DNA from: S015-6 sp964384945
Lineage (GTDB): Bacteria > Desulfobacterota > DSWW01
Assembly (NCBI GenBank): GCA_964384945.1
Contig: CAYLMK010000020.1
Location: forward strand, 35,459 to 99,458
Reading direction: 5' to 3'
Length of the DNA: 64,000 nt
This document shows positions 25,437 through 33,848 of this stretch, piece after piece. The notes beneath the pieces are model-generated. The model was not told the DNA's origin, did no database searches, and saw only the letters and a program-made list of their open reading frames with translations. Position 1 is the stretch's first letter; the number at the start of each line of letters is the position of its first letter. The translations under genes were made by a program, and so were the position numbers.

Positions 25437-27410
25437 ATGGCCGAACTCACCCATCTCTTCTCTCCGATAACCATCCGGGACCTCACGATCCGCAACCGCA
25501 TCTTCTCGTCCGCCCACGTGACCGCCTTCGGGGAAAAGGGCCTGCCCACGGACCGGCACGTGCGCTATTACGAGGCCCGGGCCAAGGGGGGCGTGGGTCT
25601 CATCATTCAGGAGGGGACCGTCGTCTCCCCGCACGCCCAGTTTCACGAGAAGGCCTTCGTGCAGGGCTGGAAGGACGAGATCCGACCCTGGCTCAAGAAG
25701 ATCGTGGAGACCGTGCACGCCCACGGGACGAAGATGTTCCTGCAGCTCTGGCACGGCGGCAGCTACAGTTGTTCCCACTATACCTCGAGGCCCGGCGTCT
25801 CCAGTTCCGACATCCCGATGAAGTTCATCGGCGAGGTTCCCCTGGTCCTCGACGAGGAGATGATCCGCGAGGAGGTCCAGGCCTTCGTGGGGCTTGCCCT
25901 CAAGGGGAAAGAGGCAGGCTATGACGGCGTGGAGCTCAATTTTGCACACGGCTACCTCCATCAGCAGTTCATGTCTCCCGCAACGAACATCCGCAAGGAC
26001 GCCTACGGCGGGTCCCTGGAGAACCGGATGCGTTTCGGGATGATGGTCATCGCCGAGGTTCGCGAAGCGCTGGGCGAGGACATGGTGATCGGTGTGCGGG
26101 CTTCCGCCGACGAGCTGATTCCGGAGGGGTACACACTGGAGGACATGAAGCAGGTCATGTCCATCTGGGAGGGAACCGGCCTCCTGGATTACCTGAACGT
26201 TACGATCACCGGCGTGCTCGCCGTCTCTCCCATGATGGTGCCGCCCCGTCCCTTCGTCTACTGCGCCGCCGAGATCAAGCAGATTGTGGACCTGCCCGTC
26301 TTCAGCGCGATCCGGATCAACGACCCGGTGACGGCCAACGATATCATCAAGAACAACGAGGCGGACATGGTGGCGATGACCCGGGCGACGCTGTGCGACC
26401 CGGAGCTCCCGAACAAGGCGCGCGAAGGCCGCCTGGACGATATCCGCCTGTGCATTGCCTGCAACCAGGGGTGCTGGGGAAACTGGGAGCGCCGCGAATC
26501 GATCACGTGCACGCAGAACCCGGAGGCGGGAAGGGAAGGGGAATTTCGGATCACGCCTGCTGCGAACCGGAAGAAGGTGATGGTGATCGGGGGAGGGTGT
26601 GCCGGAATGGAGGCTGCTGTGGTCGCCAAACAGCGAGGCCACGAGGTCACCCTCTACGAGAAGACCGGGCAGCTGGGCGGGGCGATCCTGATTCCGGCCC
26701 GGGTTCCGAGCCGGCAGGAGCTGGGCCAGGCCGTCCGGTATTTGAAGCACGAGGTGGAGCGCCTCGGCATCCCGGTCTACCTGAACACCGAGGTCACCGC
26801 CGATCGGGTGCTCCGGGAAGGCCCGGACGCGGTCATCCTCGCTACAGGGGGGACCGCGGTCAGCGATCCGCGCCCGGACGTGGTCGGGCCGTGCTCGGCC
26901 GTCCGGATCGAGCCGGGAAGCCATGTCGTGACCGCCGAGGACGTGCTGGAGGGCAAGGTCGAGACCGGCGCGCGCGTGGTGATCGCCGACCAGCAGAACT
27001 ACATGAAAGGGCTCGTCACCGCCGAGTTTCTCGCCGACCAGGGAAAGGACGTCACCCTGGTCATGCCGGTGCCCGCACGGCTCACGACGCCCAACTCCTA
27101 CGACGTGGATCTCATCACGTTGACCGTGCAGAAGATGAACATCAAGACGAAGGGGGTCAAGTGCATTCACGACAACGAAGTGAAGGGCGTGAGGCCCGGC
27201 AGGGTCGTCCTGCGAGAAGCCTATACCGAGCAGCTCCAGGAGATCGAGGCGGACACCCTGGTCCTCTCCTACTGGCGAAGGACGGACACAACGCTTTACG
27301 ACCGGCTCAAGGGCAAGGTGAAGGCGATTTACAGGATCGGTGACGCCCTGGCCCCGCGCAGGCTGATCAACGCCATCTACGATGGATACAAGGTTGCTGC
27401 GGAAATCTAG
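25437..27410 (+). CDS. 2-enoate reductase-like flavoprotein, copy 2
   Basis: A 657-residue paralogue of the protein at 23042 with the same order: FMN barrel (LFSPITIRDLTIRNRI; NFAHGYLHQQFMSP), Fe-S Cys group CIACNQGCW then CTQNPEAGRE, and FAD/NAD domain from VMVIGGGCAGMEAAV. Long stretches around the Fe-S and FAD regions are nearly identical between copies, while the barrel loops near the active site (about residues 100-130 and 255-265) differ most, suggesting different substrates. ATG preceded by AGGAGG. Likely reduces an unsaturated acid or CoA ester with NAD(P)H. Confidence 0.88.
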   Translation: MAELTHLFSPITIRDLTIRNRIFSSAHVTAFGEKGLPTDRHVRYYEARAKGGVGLIIQEGTVVSPHAQFHEKAFVQGWKDEIRPWLKKIVETVHAHGTKMFLQLWHGGSYSCSHYTSRPGVSSSDIPMKFIGEVPLVLDEEMIREEVQAFVGLALKGKEAGYDGVELNFAHGYLHQQFMSPATNIRKDAYGGSLENRMRFGMMVIAEVREALGEDMVIGVRASADELIPEGYTLEDMKQVMSIWEGTGLLDYLNVTITGVLAVSPMMVPPRPFVYCAAEIKQIVDLPVFSAIRINDPVTANDIIKNNEADMVAMTRATLCDPELPNKAREGRLDDIRLCIACNQGCWGNWERRESITCTQNPEAGREGEFRITPAANRKKVMVIGGGCAGMEAAVVAKQRGHEVTLYEKTGQLGGAILIPARVPSRQELGQAVRYLKHEVERLGIPVYLNTEVTADRVLREGPDAVILATGGTAVSDPRPDVVGPCSAVRIEPGSHVVTAEDVLEGKVETGARVVIADQQNYMKGLVTAEFLADQGKDVTLVMPVPARLTTPNSYDVDLITLTVQKMNIKTKGVKCIHDNEVKGVRPGRVVLREAYTEQLQEIEADTLVLSYWRRTDTTLYDRLKGKVKAIYRIGDALAPRRLINAIYDGYKVAAEI

Positions 27411-27472
27411 CAAGATGCGCAATCGAGGATGCATGGCGCAAGCCGTGAACAACCGCAAGGGGGGTGAGCCGC

Positions 27473-27660
27473 ATGGCCAGCAAGACTCGGCATGCCGGCC
27501 AGGATGGAGTCGGACGGAAACAGACCTTCCCGACCTTCCTTTCGGCCGTCAAGATCGGAAACGTGGCGTGCAAGAGCAGGATCCCCGCGGGCCCTTGCAG
27601 GAGCGCGTGACGGGTCACGGTGGGGAGATCGCGGGGTAGGCCCTTGCCTGCAAGAGGGGC
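27473..27660 (+). pseudogene. N-terminal relic of a third-type OYE flavoprotein
   Basis: Starting at ATG 27473 the frame reads FLSAVKIGNVACKSRIPAGP and stops; shifting one frame near 27595, it continues QERVTGHGGEIAG, then a TAG. The intact flavoprotein at 29816 has LLSPIKIGNVQLKNRIAVAP followed by MQEHMTGHDGEIT, so the match continues through the frameshift. A further stretch (CCCTTGCCTGC, compare CCCTTGCCTAC in the intact gene) extends the match to about 27660. This is a frameshifted, 3'-deleted duplicate of the gene at 29816, lying just upstream of the ETF genes. Confidence 0.75.
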
Positions 27661-27715
27661 CTCAACCAAACCGAGACGTGACCGGGGATTGCGGAGGGAC
27701 GGAACAGAGATCGTC

Positions 27716-28729
27716 ATGCAAGAGATCTGGGCGTATGTGGAGCTTTCCGGAGGGAAGATTCTGCGGGCATCTCAGGAAGCCCTCTCCGAAGCGGTTCGAC
27801 AAGGCAGGCAGACCGGGGCCAGGACGGCAGCCCTTGTCGTCGGTCACGCGATCCCGAGAGAGAGTCTCGAGGCGATTGGGAGGTTCGGACCGGGCCGCCT
27901 TCTGGTCGTCGATGAAGAGTCCCTGTCCGAGTACCGGACCGAACCGTATGTGAGCTGCCTCGCGGCCCTCCTTCGGGAGCACAGACCGGCTGTGTTCCTC
28001 CTGGGCAGTTCGGTCGTCTCCCGAGATCTTGCCTCGCGGCTTTCCGCCCGTCTCAAATGCAGCTTGATCACCGAGGCCACCTTTCTTCACCCGCAAGGCT
28101 CAAGATTCAGCGTGACCCGCTCCGCCTACCGACCGCACGCCTCGATGATTCTTGCACCCAGGGAGCCGGGCCCGCAGATCATCACCTTGGCGTCCAAGGT
28201 CATGGACAGTGAAGAGTTCGGTGTGCGGGACGACTTTGCCATTCGGAGCCTGCACGGCTCCTGGAGATTCGAAACGAATGCGCCCGGGGAGGTGGAGAGA
28301 ATCCGGGAGATTCCTTCGAGAATGGACATTACCGATGCAGAGGTAATCGTGGCGGGAGGGAGAGGGATGCAGAGCGAAGCGGGCTTTGCGCTTCTCGACG
28401 AACTGGCCGAGGTCCTCGGAGGCACGGTGGGTGCGACCCGCATGGCCGTGGACATGAAGTGGCGGTCAAGGGAGAGCATGGTGGGAGTTACCGGCAAGAT
28501 CGTTTCGCCGGAGATCTACTTCGCCTGCGGCATCTCGGGCGCGATCCAACACGTGATGGGCATGCGGTCCTCCCAGACCATCGTGGCCATCAACTCGGAC
28601 CCGAACGCTCCGATCTTCCGCATTTCCACCCTGGGGATCGTAGGGGACGCACGCGCAGTCCTTCCGGTGATGATCGATTCCTTCCGCAAGAGAAGAGCGG
28701 GCGCCGAAGCGAAGGGGAGCGGAAGATGA
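27716..28729 (+). CDS. etfA: Electron transfer flavoprotein alpha subunit
   Basis: A 337-residue EtfA/FixB-type subunit. The C-terminal FAD domain has VIVAGGRGMQSEAGF near residue 218, VGVTGKIVSPEIYFACGISGAIQH near 260-285 and INSDPNAPIF near 300, all standard FAD-contact motifs. With EtfB it forms the soluble heterodimer that shuttles electrons between flavin dehydrogenases/reductases and the respiratory chain. The order here is alpha then beta, the reverse of many operons, with ATGA overlap to the beta gene. The ATG at 27716 is chosen; the frame is open further upstream without homologous sequence. Confidence 0.9.
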   Translation: MQEIWAYVELSGGKILRASQEALSEAVRQGRQTGARTAALVVGHAIPRESLEAIGRFGPGRLLVVDEESLSEYRTEPYVSCLAALLREHRPAVFLLGSSVVSRDLASRLSARLKCSLITEATFLHPQGSRFSVTRSAYRPHASMILAPREPGPQIITLASKVMDSEEFGVRDDFAIRSLHGSWRFETNAPGEVERIREIPSRMDITDAEVIVAGGRGMQSEAGFALLDELAEVLGGTVGATRMAVDMKWRSRESMVGVTGKIVSPEIYFACGISGAIQHVMGMRSSQTIVAINSDPNAPIFRISTLGIVGDARAVLPVMIDSFRKRRAGAEAKGSGR

Positions 28730-29622
28730 GCGCCGAGGGGTTGGCCGTTGTTGTTCTGGTCGCAACGGTACACGATTGCCTGAACCCTGTCACGATCGAA
28801 CCGGGCGGGAAAAGGATTGCGGCATCCTCGATCCGCCGGGTCCTGAATCCCTTCGACGCCTTTGCCCTCGAAGAGGCGCTCTGCTTCCGCGACCGGGTTC
28901 CCGGGACGCGGATCTGCGCGATGACGATGGCGCCGCGCGATTCGGAAGGTGTCCTTCGCGAGTGTCTTGCCGCGGGAGCGGACGAGGTCGTACGGCTCTG
29001 GGACGACCGCATGGAGGGCTCCGATGCATACGCAACCGCCTCGGTGCTGGCCGCCGCGCTTGGGAAGCGGTCCTTTGACCTCGTGTTGTGCGGTTGGCGT
29101 CGCAGCGATCTGGAGTGCGGCCAGGTGGGCCCCGCACTTGCCGAACTCCTAGGCATCCCTCAGGTGACCGGAACGCGCGGGATACTGCCCGGAGAGGATC
29201 CCCGGCGCATCCATCTGGCAAAGAGGGTCCCCGGCTATCTGACCCGGGTCGCGTGTCCCTTGCCGGCCGTGGTCACCGTGGAGAAGGGTCCGGTCCTGCG
29301 GTACCCGAGACACATGGACCGACTGAGGGCACGGAAGGCCGAGATCCCTGCGTGGGACCTCGAGGCGATCGGCCTCTCGGAGGATCGGGCGGGCCGGGCC
29401 GGTTCGATCAATGAATTGGAGCGCTTCACCCCGCCGAAGCCCACCCGGCGGAGCGCCATGGCCGCGGCAGGGGGCATGATGACGGCTGCGGCACGGCTTC
29501 AGCGGATCATGGACGGAGGCGTCCGGCAGAGGAGAGAGAGCAAGATCTGGGAGTGCCCCGACCCGGAATCGGTCGAGAAGGTGGTGGAACACATGGTGAA
29601 GGAGAAGCGGATTCTCCTGTGA
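28726..29622 (+). CDS. etfB: Electron transfer flavoprotein beta subunit
   Basis: A 298-residue EtfB-type subunit starting at the ATG that overlaps the alpha stop. Features: LNPFDAFALEEALCFRD near 40, ALGKRSFDLVLCG near 111-123 and GQVGPALAELLGIPQVT near 133 (AMP/nucleotide region), and CPLPAVVTVEKG near 180. It ends in a charged helical tail longer than in minimal EtfB. It is followed 193 bp later by a flavoprotein that lacks an NAD(P)H domain, so this ETF may be its direct redox partner. Confidence 0.88.
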   Translation: MSAEGLAVVVLVATVHDCLNPVTIEPGGKRIAASSIRRVLNPFDAFALEEALCFRDRVPGTRICAMTMAPRDSEGVLRECLAAGADEVVRLWDDRMEGSDAYATASVLAAALGKRSFDLVLCGWRRSDLECGQVGPALAELLGIPQVTGTRGILPGEDPRRIHLAKRVPGYLTRVACPLPAVVTVEKGPVLRYPRHMDRLRARKAEIPAWDLEAIGLSEDRAGRAGSINELERFTPPKPTRRSAMAAAGGMMTAAARLQRIMDGGVRQRRESKIWECPDPESVEKVVEHMVKEKRILL

Positions 29623-29815
29623 ACCCCGTCTCCGCGTTCGGAGAAGGGGACCCCCTTCGAATTCTCCGGATGGGGCGCTGCTATTTGCGTCAACGGCGGA
29701 ACCGCAAGCAGGGGCCGGAACATGGCACGAAGCGCGTGCCGGATGGGTGAGCGGATCGCCCCGACGGATTGCGGCGTCCGGGACAGACTCCAACCAATCG
29801 AAGGAGACAAGTCAC

Positions 29816-31210
29816 ATGACCAAGGCGAAAAGGAGCGGCATCGGGAGAGGCAGCGACAGACAGGCATTCAGGCACCTCCTATCCCCGATCAAGATCGGAA
29901 ACGTGCAACTCAAGAACCGGATCGCCGTGGCGCCCATGCAGGAGCACATGACCGGCCACGACGGGGAGATCACGGAACAGTCCCTTGCCTACATCGGGGC
30001 GCGGGCCAAGGGGGGCGCCGGGCTCGTGATCAGCGGCGTCATCCTCGGCACGAGGCTGGCCGCCCGGTTTCCCCTCGTCCGCAGCATGATCCTCTACCAC
30101 CAGGGGCATCAGTTCGGGCCGACCCTGTACGCCGAGCGCATCCATTACTTCGGCTCCGTGGCGTGCGCGCAGATGGCCCCGTGCATGGGGCGGCAGACCT
30201 CGCCCTATGAGCCGGATGCGGTCGTTCCCGCCGCCTCCGCGAACCTGCCCTACGAAATGGCCGCGGAGAAGATCGCGGGCGGCATCCGGGAAGCCCTCAC
30301 GATGAGCCCCAGGGGGCGGGCCTTCCTCCGGGGGCCGATGACGCGGGAGATGACCGCCGCAGAGATCCGGGACGAGGTGAAGGAATTCGCCGCGAGCTGC
30401 CAGCTCGCCGTCCTGTGCGGCTTCGACATGATCGAGATCCACTCCAGCCACGGCTTTGCCGCCCACCAGTTCCTTTCCCCCTTTTCGAACAAGCGGACCG
30501 ACATGTACGGAGGGGAGTGGAGGAACCGGAAGCGGTACCTGATGGAGCTTTTCGAGGGGGTTCGCTACGCCTGCCAGGGAATACCGATAGGGGTCCGGAT
30601 CAGCGCGGAGGAACACATGGAGGGGGGGCTGACCCGGCAAGAGATGGTCGACGTGGCAAGGGATCTCGAGGCCCGCGGCGCGGACTTCATCCACCTTTCG
30701 GACGGCGCCGGCCTCGAGGAGAACGGGCATCAGATCCCGGATGCGGACCGGGCCGAGCACATGTCGGATCACGGCATCGAATTCAAGAAGGCGCTCAGGA
30801 TCCCGGTGCTTGTCATGTCCCAGCACGACCCGGTCAAGGCGGACCGGGACATCGGGCAGGGCAAGTACGACATCTCCGCCCTGGGACGGGCGCTTCTGGC
30901 GGACCCGGAGTATCCGAACAAGCTGGCCGAGGGCCGCGCGGACGAAATCGTGCGCTGCGTGCGGTGCAACACCTGCATGATCCGCTGCCTGGGAGGCATG
31001 TATGTCGCGTGCCCTCTGAACCCGAACCTGGGCCGGGAATACACCCTGGACGAGTACAAGATCGGGCCGTGGAAGAAGGGCGAGAGGCTCATCCCGAAGA
31101 GCTGGGAGAATGCAAAGATGCCCCCTCTTCACGGCAAGCCCTGGCACCGGGACGAGATCGAGGTGATCGAGAAGTGCTGGAGGCCCTTCCGGGGGCCCGG
31201 GCCGCGATAG
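29816..31210 (+). CDS. FMN-only OYE-family flavoprotein with Fe-S motif
   Basis: A 464-residue protein containing the OYE-type FMN barrel (LLSPIKIGNVQLKNRIAV near 21-40; HSSHGFAAHQFLSPFSNKRTDMYGG near 214-238) and a Cys group (CVRCNTCMIRC near 382, then CPLNPNLGRE), but no C-terminal FAD/NAD(P) domain; it ends about 70 residues after the Cys group. Electrons must therefore come from another protein, and the ETF genes immediately upstream are the obvious candidates. ATG 29816 chosen with AGGAG upstream. Probably a C=C reductase (or its reverse) of a catabolic intermediate. Confidence 0.82.
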   Translation: MTKAKRSGIGRGSDRQAFRHLLSPIKIGNVQLKNRIAVAPMQEHMTGHDGEITEQSLAYIGARAKGGAGLVISGVILGTRLAARFPLVRSMILYHQGHQFGPTLYAERIHYFGSVACAQMAPCMGRQTSPYEPDAVVPAASANLPYEMAAEKIAGGIREALTMSPRGRAFLRGPMTREMTAAEIRDEVKEFAASCQLAVLCGFDMIEIHSSHGFAAHQFLSPFSNKRTDMYGGEWRNRKRYLMELFEGVRYACQGIPIGVRISAEEHMEGGLTRQEMVDVARDLEARGADFIHLSDGAGLEENGHQIPDADRAEHMSDHGIEFKKALRIPVLVMSQHDPVKADRDIGQGKYDISALGRALLADPEYPNKLAEGRADEIVRCVRCNTCMIRCLGGMYVACPLNPNLGREYTLDEYKIGPWKKGERLIPKSWENAKMPPLHGKPWHRDEIEVIEKCWRPFRGPGPR

Positions 31211-31234
31211 AAAAGCAGGGGTCAGTCTTTTCTG

Positions 31235-31356
31235 GGCTGTTTGGCTTTTAGCTCTTAGCGCTTGGCGAATGACTCCACCTCACCACCCAAGATGATGAAG
31301 GACAAGGGGGGCTGGAGGGTGGGCTGAGAGCTGAAGGCGGAGAGCCAAAAGCTTCT
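31235..31356 (+). repeat. Dispersed TTAGCNN hairpin repeat, copy C
   Basis: The clearest copy: four contiguous 7-mers TTGGCTT, TTAGCTC, TTAGCGC, TTGGCGA at 31241-31268. A degenerate complementary arm (GGGCTGAGAGCTGAAGGCGG and following) lies at 31321-31354, followed by CTTTCGGGCACG as in copy B. The 31211-31445 gap has no gene. Confidence 0.6.
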
Positions 31357-31445
31357 TTCGGGCACGGGCACGCACACGGGCTCGTACTCGGGACACCACC
31401 AGGAGTGAATCCAGCGACAGGGATCCGGCCGAGGAGGGATGCCGA

Positions 31446-32564
31446 ATGCCAACGAACATCACTGGGCTCGCGGCGACGATCATGAACCCGTTCGTGCAGG
31501 AGTGGAAGGCGCAAGGGAAGCCCGCGGTCGGCTACATCTGCTCTTACATTCCCCGGGAGGTGATCCATGCGGCGGGGATCCTCCCGTACCGGGTCGGAGC
31601 CAGAGGCTGCAACTCGACCGGTGAGGCGGACGCGTGGATGGCTCCCATCACCTGCTCCTTCGCACGGTGCTGCCTCGAAACGGCCCTGAAGGGGGAGTAC
31701 GGCTTCCTCGACGGCCTCGTATCGATGAACACCTGCGAGTGCATGCGGCGGATGTGCGACAACTGGACCCACGAGATCCGCATGCCTTACACCTATTACA
31801 TGAGCGTGCCCTACAAGTCGGACGAGGGCGCGATCGATTTTTTCGAGGAGGAGCTCCACCTTTTTCAGGAAAGCCTGGAGAAGCACTTCGGGGTGTCCAT
31901 CACGGACGAAGGCCTTGGGAATTCGATCGGTCTGAGCAACGAAACGCGGCGTCTCCTCAAAGGGCTCCACGAAATGCGCAGGAGGAAAGTCCCTCCCCTC
32001 ACCGGGGCGGAGATGCAGAAGATGGCCATCCTCTCAACGGCCATGCCGCCGGAGGCCTGCAATCGACTGCTCCAGGAGTTCATCGAGGAACTGGACGGCC
32101 GGCGGGGGGTCACGGGCCACCAAGCCAGGCTGATGGTCATCGGAAGCCCGATGGACGACACGCGGCTCGCGGAGATCATCGAGGGCTTGGGCGGGCTCAT
32201 CGTCACGGACGCGACCTGTTACGGGGCTTACGCGTACTGGGAACCGATCGATTCGCTGGGAGACCCCTGGAGGAGCCTTGCGGGTTACTACCTGAAACGG
32301 TCCGGATGCCCGAGGATGCCTCAGACATCCGAGGCCCGGCTCGCGTTCATCCGCGGGATGGCCAAGGCCTTCGAGGCGGACGGCATCGTCTTCGAGCGCA
32401 TGCTCTTCTGCAATCTCTGGGGGGGGGAGACCTTGCCGCTGGAAGAGGGCCTTCAGGAGATGGGAATCCCCCTGCTTCTTCTCGACAGGGAGTATATCCC
32501 GGGCGCGGTCGGACAGCTCCGGACCCGGCTGCAGGCCTTTATCGAGATGATCAAAGGAGTCTGA
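31446..32564 (+). CDS. 2-hydroxyacyl-CoA dehydratase / benzoyl-CoA reductase-type subunit (BcrC/HgdB family), 1
   Basis: A 372-residue protein of the HGD-D family. Typical features are the N-terminal VGYICSYIPREVIHAAGILPYRV (about 29-51), a Cys-rich region CSFARCCLE near 75 and NTCECMRRMCDNW near 98-110, and a central MVIGSPMDD start of the second Rossmann-like domain. Cysteines in these places ligate a [4Fe-4S] cluster. The family dehydrates 2-hydroxyacyl-CoA or reduces aromatic-CoA rings using electrons from an ATP-driven activator. The partner subunit begins one base after the stop. No activator ATPase gene is seen in the window. Confidence 0.85.
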   Translation: MPTNITGLAATIMNPFVQEWKAQGKPAVGYICSYIPREVIHAAGILPYRVGARGCNSTGEADAWMAPITCSFARCCLETALKGEYGFLDGLVSMNTCECMRRMCDNWTHEIRMPYTYYMSVPYKSDEGAIDFFEEELHLFQESLEKHFGVSITDEGLGNSIGLSNETRRLLKGLHEMRRRKVPPLTGAEMQKMAILSTAMPPEACNRLLQEFIEELDGRRGVTGHQARLMVIGSPMDDTRLAEIIEGLGGLIVTDATCYGAYAYWEPIDSLGDPWRSLAGYYLKRSGCPRMPQTSEARLAFIRGMAKAFEADGIVFERMLFCNLWGGETLPLEEGLQEMGIPLLLLDREYIPGAVGQLRTRLQAFIEMIKGV

Positions 32565-32565
32565 C

Positions 32566-33825
32566 ATGCGGGAGGCGAGGCGGGAAGTCATCCGGGAGGC
32601 CCATCAGATGCTCCGGGCCGTGGACGAAAACATCAAGCAGGCCCAGCCCGAAAGGGCATGGATGCTCGAGCCGATGCTCAACTACTTCGACGTGCTCGAG
32701 GATGCAATGAGGCGCGAGCGGCCGATGATCTGGCACTTCCTGACCCTGAGCCAGGAGCCGTTGCGGGCCATGGACGCCGCCGTCTTCTCCCCGGAGTACG
32801 CGGCGGCCGTCTTCTCGATTCTCGGGATCGCCTTCAAGTACTACGACCTGGCCGCGGACCGGATGCCGGAGCACATCTGCGTGCTGAACCGGTTTCCGGC
32901 CGGGCTGTCCCTTTCCGGCGATACGGTGACGCCGGACATCATGCTCTACACCGCGGCGAACCCCTGCGATGCGGGCTTGATTTCCTATTCCAGCCTGGAG
33001 CGCCACTTCCGGGACATGCCCTTTTTCTGCGTGGATATACCCCCCAACACGGACGCGAGGACCCTGCGATACGTGGGCAGGCAGCTTCGGGAAATGGTTT
33101 CCTTCATCGAGGGAAAACTGCCTCTGAAGATGGACATGGACAAACTCCGCCGGATGATCCGCTTCTCGAACCAGGGCCTCGAGATCCACCGGAGGCTTCT
33201 CGAGTATCAGAAGCTCGTGCCCTGTCCCACGCCCAGCCTGGCCCACCTCCTGCACGGCTATGCCAACATGGGGGTGCCCGGCCTCTTTTCGGTGGTGGAA
33301 TGGTTCGAGCGGCAGGAGGCATGGCTCGCCGACAAGGTGAAGAGGGGAGAGGGGGCCGTTCCGGACGAGAAGATCCGGCTCGCCTGGATCGCCAACAACA
33401 TCGATTTCGATCTGAGCATCTACGACTGGCTCGAGACCGAGTACGGCGCGGTTTCCGTCGCATGCGCCATGAGCCTTCTCAATACGGATCCGATCGATCC
33501 CGAGGCGGGCGAGGCGGAGATCTTCGAAGGGCTGGCCATGCGGACCATGACCTACCCCATGCCGATGTTCGGCAGGGTGCAGGTGGACGCCTACATCAGA
33601 CGATGCGTGGAGATCGTGAACGAGTACAAGGCGGATGCGGTAATCTTTGCAGGGAACGTGGGCTGCAAGTACCACTGGACCACGGCCAAGCTCGTCAAGG
33701 ACCGGCTCACCGAAGCACTGGATAAACCCGTCCTGGCCTTTGAGGTGAGCCCCTGGGACTCGAGGGTGCTCTCCTCGGAGGGGATCAAGGCGAAGTTCGA
33801 ACAGTTCTTCGAAACGTTTTTCTAA
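32566..33825 (+). CDS. 2-hydroxyacyl-CoA dehydratase-type subunit (BcrB/HgdA family), 2
   Basis: A 419-residue second subunit of the same family, with FFCVDIPPN near 146 followed by RYVGRQLREMVSFIE, a pattern seen in BcrB/HgdA-like chains, and the C-terminal AVIFAGNVGCKYHWTTAKLVKD region near 355. Few cysteines are retained compared with the first subunit. It is tightly linked to 31446. The two chains would form the heterodimeric catalytic component; the exact substrate (2-hydroxyacyl-CoA or a cyclic dienoyl/aromatic CoA) cannot be told. Confidence 0.82.
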   Translation: MREARREVIREAHQMLRAVDENIKQAQPERAWMLEPMLNYFDVLEDAMRRERPMIWHFLTLSQEPLRAMDAAVFSPEYAAAVFSILGIAFKYYDLAADRMPEHICVLNRFPAGLSLSGDTVTPDIMLYTAANPCDAGLISYSSLERHFRDMPFFCVDIPPNTDARTLRYVGRQLREMVSFIEGKLPLKMDMDKLRRMIRFSNQGLEIHRRLLEYQKLVPCPTPSLAHLLHGYANMGVPGLFSVVEWFERQEAWLADKVKRGEGAVPDEKIRLAWIANNIDFDLSIYDWLETEYGAVSVACAMSLLNTDPIDPEAGEAEIFEGLAMRTMTYPMPMFGRVQVDAYIRRCVEIVNEYKADAVIFAGNVGCKYHWTTAKLVKDRLTEALDKPVLAFEVSPWDSRVLSSEGIKAKFEQFFETFF

Positions 33826-33848
33826 CAAGTTCATTGGGGGCGGAAAGC

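Noticed and set aside
27595..27610. TGA ending the first frame of the OYE relic as a possible selenocysteine codon
   Set aside because: Homology continues in a different frame, not through the TGA, so this is a frameshift in a relic.
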